64,000 nt of DNA from Girardinichthys multiradiatus (Eukaryota; Chordata; Actinopteri; Cyprinodontiformes; Goodeidae): NCBI RefSeq assembly GCF_021462225.1, contig NC_061818.1, forward strand, positions 15,277,403 to 15,341,402, given 5' to 3'. A program made the translations under genes and the position numbers. Below the pieces are notes generated by a model. It saw only the letters and a list, made by a program, of their open reading frames with translations, ran no database searches and was not told the DNA's origin. Below, piece by piece: positions 45,900 to 57,744 of the stretch (its first letter is position 1; each line of letters opens with the position of its first letter).

Positions 45900-47308
45900 A
45901 ATTTTTATTTCTTAACCAAAAATCATTTCTTACAAATAGAAATCAGAGATGTCCTCTGGTGTTGTGATTATGGGCTCAAAGCTCTTTAATAATTACAAAT
46001 TATTAACCAAAACCACCAACTGTCACTGTTTATTCAACCACTTCACTGAAGCTGGGGATCTTTGACCTTGTTTTGACAGATAAATCTGCACGAAATAAAC
46101 ACAAACGCTTCTCTTAATTATATATATGAAGATTTATTGAAGCCAAATAATTCTGATGTACCATTATTCTGGTCCAAAAACCTTCACCTAACTAACAAGC
46201 ACCGTTCTACACAAAGGGAATAAAAATAACTACCTAACAATAATAATAAAAGAAAAACATATATGCGCATTTAGTGTCTACGAAGATCAAACCAGCAGTT
46301 TTATGGACAAAATGTGTAATTTGGGTTAAATGGAAAGAAATCCTCCTGTTGTGCTGATGTCTCGATTGCAGCGATCAGCTGATAAAATGGTGGGGCCACG
46401 CCCCTTTAGCCACAACCAGCTGAATGCCCCAAATCTTGACAAAGGGTCATAAACTCTGAGGCGGGAACTCAGTGGAAAATCTCCAGCAATAAAACTGGAA
46501 CAAAGAGTGGTCGGGCGAGGCCCAGACCACAGTTGCTTTGAATGAAAAACTTTTAAAAGTCCAACTTCTCACTCCTGGCTGATTTGGGTTCAGCCGGACA
46601 AACATTAACCACGCACAATTCAGCAGCGCTTGCATAGCAAATCAAAACACAGCTCAGCATAAAACACTTCAATCAGTATTGCATGCAACAAGTTAATACC
46701 CTAGATTAACTAATGGTGATTCTAAATGACCTTCACTTTGCCTCATCCTGCTCAGACCTCTAAATGCACCTATCCGGTTTAATATGAAAAGAACGAAATT
46801 ACGCTGAAGTTGATTTCTTCTCTTCTCTAGCTGAGGAGGGATCAGGTCTGAAGAAAAGGAGGGGAGGGGGATCACGCGTCCGTGATCGAATTACGAAAAT
46901 AAACGTTAACTTCTCATCCGTCCAGGAGGGGAAAAGATGAAGAACCCTTAGTCGGCTGCATGCACAAGGAGGTAAACTCATCTCCTTGGAAATAGAACCT
47001 CTGTAGGTTTCCACCTGCGCCGGGTGTCGGCGTGGTCTTCGATCGGCAAATAAATCCTCTGATCTTCTCATATCAGACAGATTTCCAGCTTTCAAGCTCT
47101 TCCGGGAATGGCCTTGTGGAGCAAAGGTTCGCCTGCAAGCTTTTGTCTCTCCAGATATGCGCCTCCGTTACGCTGTCCTGTTAGACAGGCGGGAAATGGC
47201 ACCGAAACTTCATGTCCTCTGGGTTTTACACTCTTGGTGACGTCAGAGCTGCGACGTCTGTTGAGCTGCGTGTGTCAAAATGTGCGACCAAAATGGATGG
47301 TCCCAACA
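45900..47308 (-). repeat. Solo-LTR-like copy related to the LTRs at 15.7-31.7 kb
   Basis: Begins within LTR-like text ('TTTCTTAACCAAAA', compare 15740 and 23800), carries 'CAGAGATGTCCTCTGGTGTT' as in those LTRs, and ends 'GGATGGTCCCAACA' at 47308 like the LTR ending at 31744. The left end is lost. No polypurine tract lies on its right side and no coding follows, so it is a truncated or solo LTR. Small open frames inside are chance. Confidence 0.6.
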
Positions 47309-49000
47309 AGAGGATCCAGATCCTGATGACGACACGCAAATAGTTTAGTACTAAATGAAGTGTGTGTATAAAGCCGAAAGGAAGTGTAGACATTGATAAC
47401 TTGTTTTAAACTTATCAATAATAAACAGGAGAATTGTTGAAAGAATTGTACATAAATGATCATTGCTTAGTTTAAAAAGATTCTTTATCCTTATGATTTA
47501 CCATTAAAAGACATTTTCATTTATTTAGTTTGGTGAACTTTGATAGACGTGGTTTGAATACTTTTCACATTTATCTTGAGTATTTTATAAACTATTGACA
47601 GAATTGTCATCTTGTCTTAGAGTTGCATTTGGGTGATTGCTATGCAGACCGAGCAGGAACCTGTGTGCATGCGTGGGAGTCCTGGGAAGAGTACTATTCG
47701 CACCCCAGCCAATCTTCACGTCCTTGAGTACAAGATGTGGACATGTGTGCTGTATCAGTATCTGGATAGAACCAGTTTTAATCAGTAGAACTTGAATTTG
47801 TGAAACTGTGTGTGGTCACACCCACCTTGCTGTAACATGTGTTTTTTCCTTTCTTCAATAAAAGGCTGGTTCAGTGTGCAGCTCCTCTGAGAGAATGGAC
47901 TGTCTCTCCCTGGCCAGCCAAAGATAACTTTGATTCGCTTGTATCTTCATTGCATACCTTCTCTGAGTTTATCAGTGTGTCTAACTCTGACATCCTTCCA
48001 GATTTAGTTTTGTGTTTTATGTTAGGGTTTATATTTTTATAGGTTTCCTTAGGTCTGTTTTCCATTAGTTTAGCTTTCCCCCATGCCCCTGTTTAGTTCT
48101 TCCTAGAGTTATTATTTATGTTAGCTTATGTTTAGGTTTCTTTTCCTTGTTCCTCCCAGTTTAATTTAGTGTTTAGTTCCCCTCCTGTCTCTGCATTTCC
48201 TAGCTCCAGTCACCATAGCAACCTCCATTCACCTGGCCAGCACACCTGTAAGCATTCTTCTGATTACCTACTCCTCTCATTCCCATTGTTTCACCATTCA
48301 CCTTCCCTGCATATAAGCTCACCTGTTTCATTTGTTCCCCGTTGCCTCGTCCTGCCTGTTACCTGCCATATTCCTGTGATTCACATGCCTTGCTCCAGCA
48401 TTGTTTCCAGTATTCCTGTTTATCAAGTTCCAGTTCAGCTCCTGTAAGTTCTGTTTGAATTGCCTACTGTTTTCTGCACTACTGGTTGAGAATTCTGCAA
48501 ATCAATATGAAACAAAACTTTACTTTAATAGCTCCCGAGTACCTCCCTGCAAGCAACGTCTTGACAGTTTCATATATCTATTTTTTTCAAGAGGTGAAGA
48601 AAAAAAACACAGGAGCAGTTGTCTTATTTTTGCTAATCTAATTTGTCATTTAATTTAATACCAGTTATAATCAATACATTTTTACTGCTAAAACATTATT
48701 TGTTCTCTGTCGCGTTAAGTCTCATGACACACATTTTAAATGATAAGATATGACACTAAGTCTATTCATGCATTAATTTCAAGACAAAAAATACATTTTA
48801 GATCTGTTGCAAAGATCTGTTTTCTGTTACAAAAACTGAAGATCACTTAGCTCTAGCTTTGTTTTTCTCTAACATGGCACAACATGATCAAAATGGTAAA
48901 GAACAAAAATATATTCTCACATTTCCTAAAATGTTGAGAAACCTGTTGATTCAACAGCTTAACAAATTAGTTTATCTAACTAAAGCTTGAACATGAGTGA
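47309..49000. other. Unassigned; possible degenerate LTR at 47640-48560
   Basis: 47858-47870 has a CAATAAA signal followed by sequence resembling an LTR R/U5 region, and 48170-48400 has the C/T-rich, 'GCATATAAGCTCACCTG' style of a promoter-bearing fish repeat. I cannot define ends. 48560-49000 is AT-rich and featureless. Confidence 0.3.
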
Positions 49001-49534
49001 AAAAACAGAAAGCAGTGCAAAACAAAAACAAAAAAACATTCTTGATCATCAAAGATTAACATGTCTTTCAACAAGTTCACATGTGATATTTTATGATTTT
49101 ATTTACAGGATCGATATCGTTACCATTGCTGTTCTAAAATAAATGGGTTAAGATTTCGGTTGTACAATGCTTGTATCAAATTTTCAAATATAACAAAATA
49201 TGCTATGATAAGTTGATTTAATCATATCCTGTCATTACTGATACTTTGACATTTCAAAGATGACTTCATAAATGCCATCATTGGGTAACTGAAATATTTG
49301 AAATAAGATTAAAAACAAAGATTGAAGACTAATATGAGGTAAAACATATAGATGTTTGCTTAAAGCCATTTCAATGATCTTTACCTTAAAGTAAAAATCA
49401 ATCAAGACGTACAAACTAAAGGTAATCATATGTTTGTCCATTCATTTTGCAGATTCTTCAGTATTTTAGCTTATTGTTTGGAAGCAGAGCTACAACTTTA
49501 GGAATGAGATTAGATTTTGTGAACAGTTGCACTT
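49001..49534 (-). other. Probable 3' UTR of the VLIG-like gene
   Basis: AT-rich sequence directly downstream of the stop codon at 49535-49537. Possible AATAAA-type signals occur on the minus strand (for example near 49300-49310), but I cannot choose the real one. Confidence 0.4.
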
Positions 49535-52500
49535 TTATCTCGGACTACACATTTCATTTAGGCTTTCAATGGCATCTTTCTTACTGAGGTGTTTCCATTG
49601 CTGAGGAATTTCTCCCCAACCCTGAAATTTCAAGTTATAATAGTCTTCCAGTTCCTCTTGAAAGTGGCAGATAAACCATTTCCAGTAGGCCAGCATAGAG
49701 GCATCAGCTGTAAGGCTCCATGAAGCATATTTTTCTCCAGCAGTTTGATACTGTTTATAAGGAACGGTCTTCTCTGAGTCATGTTCTGGGTAAAATCTTC
49801 TGTCACTTGCAACTAATGTGGTGCAGAAATCAATGACCAGATCAACTGTTCCTCTTCCATGCCAACCTTTAATTCCAGAGGGTCGATGAAAAGGAACACT
49901 GTGCTTGTCAGGACTGTGGTCCTTCAGAGTGTTGGTGCAAACAGAAGCACAGAATGGACACCGTTCCCAGCAGCAGTTACACAGCTGATCAATGAGGATT
50001 TGTTCAGGCTTCTGCCTGCATTCATTCACCTTATTCAGGGAGAGACTGTTCATCTCGCTTCTGATGTTTTTGAGGCCTTTTTCTATCTCTTCTTTAAGAA
50101 AGTCAAAATTGTTTATGTCACTGAAGTTCTGACAACTAATGGTATCAAGTGTCAAGTTTGGTTCTAATTTACTGGAAAATTTCTCTACCCACATTTCTAT
50201 GTCTCCTTTCTTCTTTTTGACTTCATCTGTTGCCCCAAACAGAGCCTGACTGACAAGCCTGGTGATGTCTTCTACATTTTTGTTGAGAATAGTCTGGGCT
50301 TTACCTTTCTGTGTAGCAAACATGTATTTCTCCACTTCTTCTTTAATAAAAGCCTCTACTTGCTTCCTTGGATTTCGGATGTAGGTGATGAAACTGTTGA
50401 AGTCTTCTTTCTCTGCCAGAGATGCCAACACATGTTTCTCTAAGTTCAGTCTGTTCCCACTGAATGCTGAGAAATTGCACACCATCTCTCCAGCAATACC
50501 AACCCCAGTCTTGTTATAGACAGCTTCAACAGCAGAGACTTTGAGATTTTCACACATAATTTCTCCAAACACAACAACAGATGAGCTTCCTTTGCAGAAG
50601 CTTCTGAAAATGTTGTAATATTCCTTTTCCTTACTGTCCAAATAAGTGAACACATCATTGTTATCTTTGTATGTCTTGTGGGACTGTAAGAGCCAACTTT
50701 CTGCTCTGTCAAACACGTACAGTAAAAGATCAACAGTAAACTCCTTCTTGAAGGTATATTTCCTCCCTGATTCAAACTCTGTGACTCTCTGTTTAACATG
50801 TTTGGCAAGTTCCTCCAAGTAGGTTGATGAGTAACCTCTTGTTGCAACAGGTTTGTCCTTCATAACTTTCAGACATTCTTGTTCAACTTGATTAATGAAC
50901 AATCTAATCATTTCCTGTTCTTCGTGCTGAAATGAATTCTTTGATTTGTGTTGTTGCTCTTGTTGTGTTGTTGATGCCATTCCCATAAATTTTCGGGCAA
51001 TGTCAAAAATTTTGCTTTGTTTGCCTGTGTCTCTGTCTGCTTTATTCTTGTTTTTCTGAGATTGTTGGCTCTCTTCGTAGAGTTTTTCAGACTTCTTAGG
51101 GGTTCTATAACAACAGTAGTTTCCAGTTTCTGACAGATTTTTGTATTTCTTGGACTGTTTTGACTCAATAATGAAGGAAGATTCAACACCAAGACCTCCA
51201 AGGACATTACACTGATCTTCATCCAAGCTTATGTTCTCAATGGGCTTTGTATCTGACGTTAATTCCTTAACCCAGAGACTCCAAACAGTGTTGAACTGTC
51301 CTTTTAGTTCCTCTACATCTGCATCAGTGCATTTTAACAGGTGAGCGAGCTCTTTGCTCTTCTGGAGCAGGTTGTTTTCAAACTCTGTCATCTTGTTGTC
51401 AAACTTTTTTCGAGCATTATTCTGCTGGATAAGTTCATCCAGTTTTCTTTTCACATCTCTAACGAGTTCCTCATGAAACTCGTCGATTTTGATCTCAAAT
51501 CGACTTCGCCACTGAACCAACATTTCTTTGTCTTTGTCATCTTCGAAATAAGCCACAATAGCTTTTGTTATTTCAGTATATTTTTTGCTCATTTGTTTTT
51601 CAAGGTAAACTTTGTCAACTTTGTCCAGTTGACCTTTTTCAATTCTGGGATAAAGTTGATTTTCAATGTTAAGCATCTCACTCCTCAGGGCCCAAGTCCA
51701 GTTCCCATACTGAGCTTCAAGTTTTCTGTAAACTGCAATTTCTAGGGTGTTTTTGAAGCTAAAAACAAAGTGTTCATTCATCAAGGCGTTCCACAGGTCC
51801 TGAATTTTGGCATTGAAATGTGACAGAAGGATCCCGGTAGAGTGTGAGGCCTTAGACAGGATGACTGCCTTCAGTTCTTGGACACTCTCACTATACCCTG
51901 GATTTGGAGGAGCCATTGGTGGACTTCCCTCCCATAGTTGAGCAAAGTATTTCACGTCTTTTTGCACATCAAATGCAATGACATCACTGAAGCACTCAAC
52001 ATCACACACTTCCTCTTTGGCAGCCAGTTGAGCCATCTTGTCCAGTTTTTCCTGCAGGCGTCTTTTTCCGTCCATGTTTTTCTCTACTGCTGAAATATCT
52101 GTGACATTCTGATGAACAAACACACAACTTGGAGAAAGCTTTACCTTCTTCATCCTCATGAAAGCCTGCACAACAATCTGCAGGACATCTTGCATGTCAG
52201 CTGGATTCTCACCAAAGATGTTGATCAATGTCATGTTTCCCAAACCAACAACAAATGTTGCAAGTTCATTGTCATGATGAAGGGTAGCATTACCTGCTAA
52301 CTCAAGAGCACGCAGTCCTTCAGTGTCTACAACTAGAACATACTCAAACTTGTAGTCTTTCTTGATTTCCTCTGACAGCTTAACCAGCTGCATGTAGGCA
52401 CCCTTGGTGCACCTCCCAGCACTCACTGCAAACTGCAATCCAAACATGGCGTTCAACATCGTTGACTTTCCGCTGCTTTGTACACCCAAAACTGACAACA

Positions 52501-54394
52501 CAAAGACTTTCTGGTCACCCAATTTCTTGATGACTTCCTTTAAAAGACTAGAGATCCATAATAAAGGCACATGACCTGCATCACCATCCATCAGCTCCAT
52601 TGGGTGTCCTTTTATCATCAGATCTGCAGCCAGCTCAGGGTATTTAGTCCATTCAGTCTGTCGACCCAGTGATGGTCTCTCCAGAAATTTATGGGCTTCA
52701 TAGATTTGTCCCATTTCTCTGAAAAGGTGTTCCAGACCAAATGTTGCTGATTGAAGCTTTTTTGATAAATGTTCTAGCTCAGCTTGTTTTTCATTTAATT
52801 GAGCAGATTTTTCATGTTTGTTCTTTAGAACCAAGACCTCTGACCATGTTTCATCATAGCTTTGCAGAATTGAAGAAAGATCATCTTTGGAGAGGGCATC
52901 TATCAGGATCTGAGTCCATTTTAGGAAGTATTCTCTGTCGTTTGGTGGCAAACGCTCAAGGCTCTCAGTGAACAATCTCATCATTTCATTATTGGACATG
53001 TTGCACTGTTTCTGTCGTATTTCTTTCAGCTGTTGCCTCTTCTGGACCATTTCTTTCTCAATGTGTCCCTTTAGATGATATAATTCTTTATTGATTTTGC
53101 ACCACTCGTACCAAAGTTGGCCTTGGCAGGGAAGAAATTTCTCTTTTATTTCAGAAACATCCATCCTTTCAATCAATTTAACTAGTTCCATGGCAGCAGA
53201 TTTCCCGTTCTGGCAGACCTCCATATCTTCATCCACTCTGACTCCAGAGACCTTAGCCATAGTTTTAAGCTGGAAGGATGTCTGGGGTCTAGACAATATG
53301 CTTCTTATAATCTTTTTTAGTTCTTCAGGAACATCAGACTGGCTTCTTTCTTTCAGACCCAGTTTGTATTTTTGTGGTTTCATCTCTACTGCACTACACT
53401 CGTTGTCAGCACTGAGAATAATCAGAGGCTTCGAAGACTTATAAAGCATTGAAATGACTGCACTACTTTCATGGTTTTTTTCCAAAGTTGGTACAAGAAC
53501 AACAATGACAGAAGACATTTCAGTGAGTATTTCACGCTGCTTTACAATTGCTAGAGAATCCCCATGAAGATTGCAGAAGGCAATGCAGTCCAAAAAGAAA
53601 TCATTGGGTTTTCCTGCAGGGCAGTACCAGGCAATCTCTGCCACACCATCCATTAAATGACGAGATTTGGTGCTTCCTGGGCAGTTTCTGTGGAAGAACG
53701 TGTTGTGGCGGTCATTGATCAAGGCGTTCATCAGCTGAGATTTGGACAAAGACATGGAGCCTAGTCGGAAAAATGAAACCATGGGAGTCTCAGCGTTGTA
53801 GACTGGCATGCTCTTCATGGTGACAGTGGTTGAATTATCTTTTGTTGTGCTTGTTTTCCATGTTTTTGTTATCTGTCTGAACGTCCACAGAGGACATACA
53901 ATATTTGTTGTGACAAGATCAGGAACCAGCAGTGGTAAGGCATACTGACACTGTGACAGCTTTGTGATCATTTTCTGTTTAAGGAAGCTGTCAGAGCAGT
54001 GAAACACAGCCATTTGAACATCCATTGGGTGCACTTGGTTCTCTTGTGACTGACCTGACTCAGTGTTGGTGCTGTAAAGAGCGTCTAAATCATCATCATC
54101 TGTATCCTCACTTTTGGACATATGAACAGCCTGTGAATTGCTTGCATCCAACTTTTTTTGCTTCACAGGGATGTATCTGGCTCTATGATCTAACATCATT
54201 AACCTCTGAAGAAAAGCATAAGCTAGATCTTTCTCAGATATTTCATTAGTCTGTTTTACAGGTCGACCTATTTGGATAAATTCTTTTGGTGACCACTTTG
54301 TCTGACATTTGTCCTGAAGTTTAAGTCTTTTAAACAGCATTTCGGGCTCTTGTGGTGATATTTTTCTTTTTTCCTCAGAAGAGTTGCATAATGG
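49535..54394 (-). CDS. Interferon-induced very large GTPase-like protein (VLIG/GVINP1 family), large C-terminal exon
   Basis: One uninterrupted exon of about 1,619 codons. A 3' splice site (minus strand TATTGTTTGCAG) ends at 54395, and the exon begins in phase 0 at 54394, so an in-frame Met slightly upstream is intronic. The GTPase domain starts about residue 635: P-loop 'GVQSSGKSTMLNAMFG', then 'VVDTEGLRA' (G3) at about 688 and 'VHQNVTDIS' at about 758. This dynamin-superfamily-like arrangement is characteristic of VLIGs. Before it is a URGCP-like region with 'MPVYNAETPMVSFFRLGSMS' and a coiled coil (~460-580). After it come long Lys/Glu-rich helices and a conserved cysteine-rich C-terminus ('CCWERCPFCASVC'). 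The members are large cytosolic or nuclear GTPases induced by interferon; in fish they are numerous and poorly studied. No frameshift or stop is seen, so the gene looks functional. Confidence 0.93.
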   Translation of the reverse strand, partial: PLCNSSEEKRKISPQEPEMLFKRLKLQDKCQTKWSPKEFIQIGRPVKQTNEISEKDLAYAFLQRLMMLDHRARYIPVKQKKLDASNSQAVHMSKSEDTDDDDLDALYSTNTESGQSQENQVHPMDVQMAVFHCSDSFLKQKMITKLSQCQYALPLLVPDLVTTNIVCPLWTFRQITKTWKTSTTKDNSTTVTMKSMPVYNAETPMVSFFRLGSMSLSKSQLMNALINDRHNTFFHRNCPGSTKSRHLMDGVAEIAWYCPAGKPNDFFLDCIAFCNLHGDSLAIVKQREILTEMSSVIVVLVPTLEKNHESSAVISMLYKSSKPLIILSADNECSAVEMKPQKYKLGLKERSQSDVPEELKKIIRSILSRPQTSFQLKTMAKVSGVRVDEDMEVCQNGKSAAMELVKLIERMDVSEIKEKFLPCQGQLWYEWCKINKELYHLKGHIEKEMVQKRQQLKEIRQKQCNMSNNEMMRLFTESLERLPPNDREYFLKWTQILIDALSKDDLSSILQSYDETWSEVLVLKNKHEKSAQLNEKQAELEHLSKKLQSATFGLEHLFREMGQIYEAHKFLERPSLGRQTEWTKYPELAADLMIKGHPMELMDGDAGHVPLLWISSLLKEVIKKLGDQKVFVLSVLGVQSSGKSTMLNAMFGLQFAVSAGRCTKGAYMQLVKLSEEIKKDYKFEYVLVVDTEGLRALELAGNATLHHDNELATFVVGLGNMTLINIFGENPADMQDVLQIVVQAFMRMKKVKLSPSCVFVHQNVTDISAVEKNMDGKRRLQEKLDKMAQLAAKEEVCDVECFSDVIAFDVQKDVKYFAQLWEGSPPMAPPNPGYSESVQELKAVILSKASHSTGILLSHFNAKIQDLWNALMNEHFVFSFKNTLEIAVYRKLEAQYGNWTWALRSEMLNIENQLYPRIEKGQLDKVDKVYLEKQMSKKYTEITKAIVAYFEDDKDKEMLVQWRSRFEIKIDEFHEELVRDVKRKLDELIQQNNARKKFDNKMTEFENNLLQKSKELAHLLKCTDADVEELKGQFNTVWSLWVKELTSDTKPIENISLDEDQCNVLGGLGVESSFIIESKQSKKYKNLSETGNYCCYRTPKKSEKLYEESQQSQKNKNKADRDTGKQSKIFDIARKFMGMASTTQQEQQHKSKNSFQHEEQEMIRLFINQVEQECLKVMKDKPVATRGYSSTYLEELAKHVKQRVTEFESGRKYTFKKEFTVDLLLYVFDRAESWLLQSHKTYKDNNDVFTYLDSKEKEYYNIFRSFCKGSSSVVVFGEIMCENLKVSAVEAVYNKTGVGIAGEMVCNFSAFSGNRLNLEKHVLASLAEKEDFNSFITYIRNPRKQVEAFIKEEVEKYMFATQKGKAQTILNKNVEDITRLVSQALFGATDEVKKKKGDIEMWVEKFSSKLEPNLTLDTISCQNFSDINNFDFLKEEIEKGLKNIRSEMNSLSLNKVNECRQKPEQILIDQLCNCCWERCPFCASVCTNTLKDHSPDKHSVPFHRPSGIKGWHGRGTVDLVIDFCTTLVASDRRFYPEHDSEKTVPYKQYQTAGEKYASWSLTADASMLAYWKWFICHFQEELEDYYNLKFQGWGEIPQQWKHLSKKDAIESLNEMCSPR

Positions 54395-54502
54395 CTGCAA
54401 ACAATACATGGAATTAAAATTAATTTCAGGAATAAAACACCAAACTCAAAAAAATATAAAAATATATTCAGTCCAAAAATCATAAAAATAAATGCATCCT
54501 AC

Positions 54503-54531
54503 CTTTTCTTTGTTCTCATCCACATTGTCAC
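54503..54531 (-). CDS. VLIG-like gene, 29-nt exon just before the large exon
   Basis: Minus strand: acceptor GTTATGCAG, 29 bases, donor GTAGGA. The reading 'DNVDENKEK' runs straight into the large exon at a codon boundary, and its first two bases complete a Gly codon begun by the 142-nt exon. Phase agreement on both sides supports it. Confidence 0.75.
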
Positions 54532-54624
54532 CTGCATAACACAAATTGTTTCTCAGATTAGTCAAATATTACCAATGACAAATAAACTGATGACATAATA
54601 AGTAGATAACAAGTTATGATTTAC

Positions 54625-54766
54625 CGGAGTGGGTGGGTGGTGGTGTGGATGGATGTTGTAAAATGTTACTTTCCTGGCTTAGTTCACATGAAGCAGTGTT
54701 GATTTCAGACTTTTCTCCTGTGTGTTTATTATTAATTTCTGAGCCTTTACCACCAACATTTTCCTT
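54625..54766 (-). CDS. VLIG-like gene, 142-nt exon
   Basis: Acceptor CTCTTATAG, donor GTAAAT. All 47 codons are open: 'KENVGGKGSEINNKHTGEK' through to a Pro-rich end 'HPSTPPPTHS', plus one base of a Gly codon finished by the 29-nt exon. The composition is hydrophilic, likely disordered, as in other VLIG N-terminal regions. Confidence 0.75.
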
Positions 54767-54853
54767 CTATAAGAGAGATGCATAAATATTACTGTAAGAA
54801 TCCTTCTTTACTGTTTGACATTTTATTTGAAAAATAATAAGGCCAACAATTAC

Positions 54854-54885
54854 GCTAATATCCATTCCGCCTTCCTTCTTTTGTC
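54854..54885 (-). CDS. VLIG-like gene, 32-nt microexon (copy 1)
   Basis: Acceptor TTTCTGCAG, donor GTAATT. Two bases complete the codon begun by the 58-nt exon, then 'QKKEGGMDIS', ending at a codon boundary. Strongly similar to the 32-nt microexon at 55255-55286 in its first 20 bases (GACAAA(A/G)GAAG...). Confidence 0.65.
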
Positions 54886-54986
54886 CTGCAGAAAGATATC
54901 AGGAGAAAAACAGATTTACATAATATTGATACCAAAGGGAAAGGTGGGGGTGGGGTGAGGTGGGGGATTCATACAAATAATTTTAC

Positions 54987-55044
54987 CTTCCTTGTGCAGT
55001 TCTCGGCTGTCATCATTCATCTCTGAGTCTTCACCAAGAGTTGT
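54987..55044 (-). CDS. VLIG-like gene, 58-nt exon
   Basis: Acceptor TTTTTTAAG, donor GTAAAA. Reads 'TTLGEDSEMNDDSRELHKE' plus one base; phase 0 in, phase 1 out, matching the 32-nt microexons on both sides. Confidence 0.65.
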
Positions 55045-55254
55045 CTTAAAAAATAAAATGTAGATCTGTCACCATAATTATTCCATATCAGTGTTTGGTA
55101 ATAAGGTTGTAAATCGTGATGATCAGGCCAGAAAAGTACTGATCAGATAAACCTAAAAATGTCCAAACAAGCACTTTAGTCATGCTGCTGAAGAATTTCA
55201 TTCCAAAAAATGACTATGCATCCAAACAGTATTTATAAATTAATTTCACCCTAC

Positions 55255-55286
55255 CTTTAATTTAGTTTCACCCTTCTTCCTTTGTC
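55255..55286 (-). CDS. VLIG-like gene, 32-nt microexon (copy 2)
   Basis: Acceptor GATTTCACAG, donor GTAGGG. Two bases then 'QRKKGETKLK', ending at a codon boundary and joining the 58-nt exon in phase. Same length and same opening as 54854-54885, so one probably arose by duplication of the other. Confidence 0.65.
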
Positions 55287-55439
55287 CTGTGAAATCATTT
55301 AAGAAAACAGAAATCTGACATAACCACATCATAATAACTTGTAAGTCTAAATTTATATAATAAATTTAGACTTATTAAGTTAAACCAAATTTTTCTAAAA
55401 AATCATTCCAAGTTTCATCAATTGTTGCAGATGTCTTAC

Positions 55440-55486
55440 TTTCTCCTGCTGTGACTTTATCACTCTTTGCTGATTGTCAGATGTGA
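55440..55486 (-). other. Possible further VLIG-like 5' exon
   Basis: A GTAAGA donor follows 55440 on the minus strand. The reading that would fit the next microexon ends 'SAKSDKVTAGE'. The acceptor is weak and the position uncertain. Confidence 0.35.
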
Positions 55487-55579
55487 CTGATATGTTAAGT
55501 TGTCTTTCAACTATTGATGGATGTCATTTCTCAGCCTCCTTGGGAAAGCTTACTCTATGGTGATGAGAGGAGGCTCTGA

Positions 55580-56250
55580 CTGATTGTCAATCTTTGGACT
55601 GAAGAGGAGCAATGAGGTTCTCATCCTGGCCTTTGAACAGAGGACCAGATCTTTGCCCTTGGACAATTGCTACGGGGATTATAGGAGTATGCTTTTCTGG
55701 TCCCCATGTGTTTTATGGATGTGGAGAAGGTTTCGGCCAAATCCCACAAGGTTCTATGGGGGAATTGTGTATCTGATTGGCTTTTAAGAGTTACCCATCC
55801 TTGTATGCCCAAAGCAGGAGCTGCGTCCTCATGTGTTGGACTCCGCCAGGGCTGCCTTGATCCTGTTTGAAGTGTTCATGGACAGGATCTCAAGGCGTAG
55901 TAATGGAGATGAGGTTGTCTGCTTTGGTAACCTCAGGATCTCATCTTTGGTTTTTGGAGATAATGTGGTTCTGTTTGTTTCTTCAGGCCACACCCTTCTG
56001 TGTGCAATGACATGGTTTTTTATGTTCGGACCCTCACCTATGGTCATGAGATATGGATCATGACCAAAAGAACTAAATCCCAAATTAAAGAGGCCAAAAC
56101 AAGCTTCGTCATCCGGGCAGAGCTCGAAGTAGAGCCAGCTAAGGTGGTTCAGTCAACTTATCAGGATGCTTCCTGGGCCCCTTCCTTTGGGAGGTTTTCT
56201 GGCCACGTCCCAGTGGGAGGCCCAGGATGTGCTATTAGGTGAGCTGCAGG
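55580..56250 (+). mobile_element. Rex3-type LINE fragment, internally deleted
   Basis: Degenerate pieces of the LINE at 60130-62720, in order but with large gaps: 'FMDRISRRSNGDEVVCFGNL' (55875-55935), a catalytic-box remnant 'FGDNVVLFVSSGH', then 'LTYGHEIWIMTKRTKSQI' (56033-56086) and later C-terminal traces. It lies within the presumed 5' intron region of the VLIG-like gene, in the opposite orientation to it. Confidence 0.8.
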
Positions 56251-57744
56251 GTGTCTAGGTTTACCTCTTGGATCAGTTACCCCCATGAACCAATCTTGGA
56301 TTAGCAGAAAAAAATGAATGGATGGAATGGTGTTGATGACTCCTAGGAATAGACATGATTTTAATGGCTGAATGCAGACCTCATCTAAACTTAGACGAGG
56401 CAAAACTGCTTGATCTAAATGGACTCTAAGTCTAAACATTTAGGTGGAATACGATAAATAAAATAATAAAAAAGTCAATGTTTTAGCAATGACAAATAAC
56501 CATGACTGTTGCACATGAAACTCAGGTCTCAAACTCAGGACCTCTCAGTTACTAATCCCTGGTTAGCATCAGTGGAAGCTAACCAGTCCAAGACTTGGAG
56601 CCCATTCAAGTCATTCACCAACAGCAGCAGCACAAGTTGCAGCTAAGCTGAACTACAAGGCCAAAACTTGATGGTAGGATAAGAATGTACATTATCTTAC
56701 TTTTCCTCTTTTTAATGTTTTATTACTGCTGTCTTATGTTTTAGTTGTATTTTTCAGTTAACTGGTTGTATGAACTGACAATAGCATGTTTTAACATACT
56801 TTTTGCATGTCTTTTAAATAATCTGCAACTCCAGAACTTATATATAAAGACACGGTTCATAATTGAGAGGTACGGAGTTCAAGCTTAGCTCATTGCACTT
56901 GCATTGCTTGTGAAAGAAGGTGCTCTGGTAAGATGAGAGTAAAACTGAAATTTCTCACCCACATGCAAGATGCAGTGCTGTAAAAAACCTGAACGCACTA
57001 TGCCCCATTATGTTGTGGGGATGTATTTCATCAGCAGGACAAGAAAGCCGGGAGAGTTGATAAAGATGAATGGAGCTTCATACAGAGCAATCCTGGGAGA
57101 AAACCTTAAAGAATCTCTAAAACCCTTTAGACTAGGTTGAAGGTAAAGCAGAAGAAATGACCCTAAACATACAGCCAGAGCTACAATTGAATGGCAGAGA
57201 TTGGGGGTTTCATTTGTTCTTTCTCCAACACAGCTGATTCAGATGGTTGAGTACCTCTTCAGCATGTCACTTAGCTCTGCAGAGGCATGCTAATAAGGCA
57301 TTCATTTGATTCATGTATTGTATTGTATCACAGCAACAGTCACGACATCTAGGATACTGGTCCTTGAGGAGGGACAACATTTTTAATGTAAGAATGGCCT
57401 AGACCTCAGTATAATTTAACATTTTTGGCAACATCTGAAAAAATAAACGTTGACATGCGCACTCTGTCAAACCTGACTGAGTTAGGGAATTTGAAAAGAG
57501 GAATTGAAAAAAAAAATGAGTCTCTACACATGTAAGGACTTGCAGTATGTAATATGTGGTTCTACAAACTATGAAATCAAGGCACTGAATACCTGAAAGC
57601 ATTTACTGTGAGTGGGTTTGGTGAAATGAGATGTTGAAAAATACCAACAAGTAATTTGCTTTGTTTACACACTCTTATTGTTAAAGTCTAATATGGTTGA
57701 CAATTCGTTCTTGCTTTTTGATTGGTTTATTTTTATTAAGTTAC
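56251..57744. other. Unassigned interval with a Tc1-like relic
   Basis: 56950-57200 (plus strand) contains 'GGGGATGTATTTCATCAGCA' and 'GACCCTAAACATACAGCCAG', text that I associate with the catalytic part of another Tc1-like transposase gene, strongly decayed. The remainder is AT-rich with nothing recognisable. Confidence 0.45.

Noticed and set aside
48169..48447. 92-codon Ser/Pro/His-rich frame
   Set aside because: C/T-rich repeat sequence; no start context or homology that I can see.
49859..53444. Several plus-strand frames of 60-134 codons
   Set aside because: Antisense shadows of the VLIG large exon.
54395..54409. Met at 54409 as the start of the VLIG protein
   Set aside because: A good 3' splice site lies at 54395, and the short segment before it is intron; phase-matched upstream exons exist.
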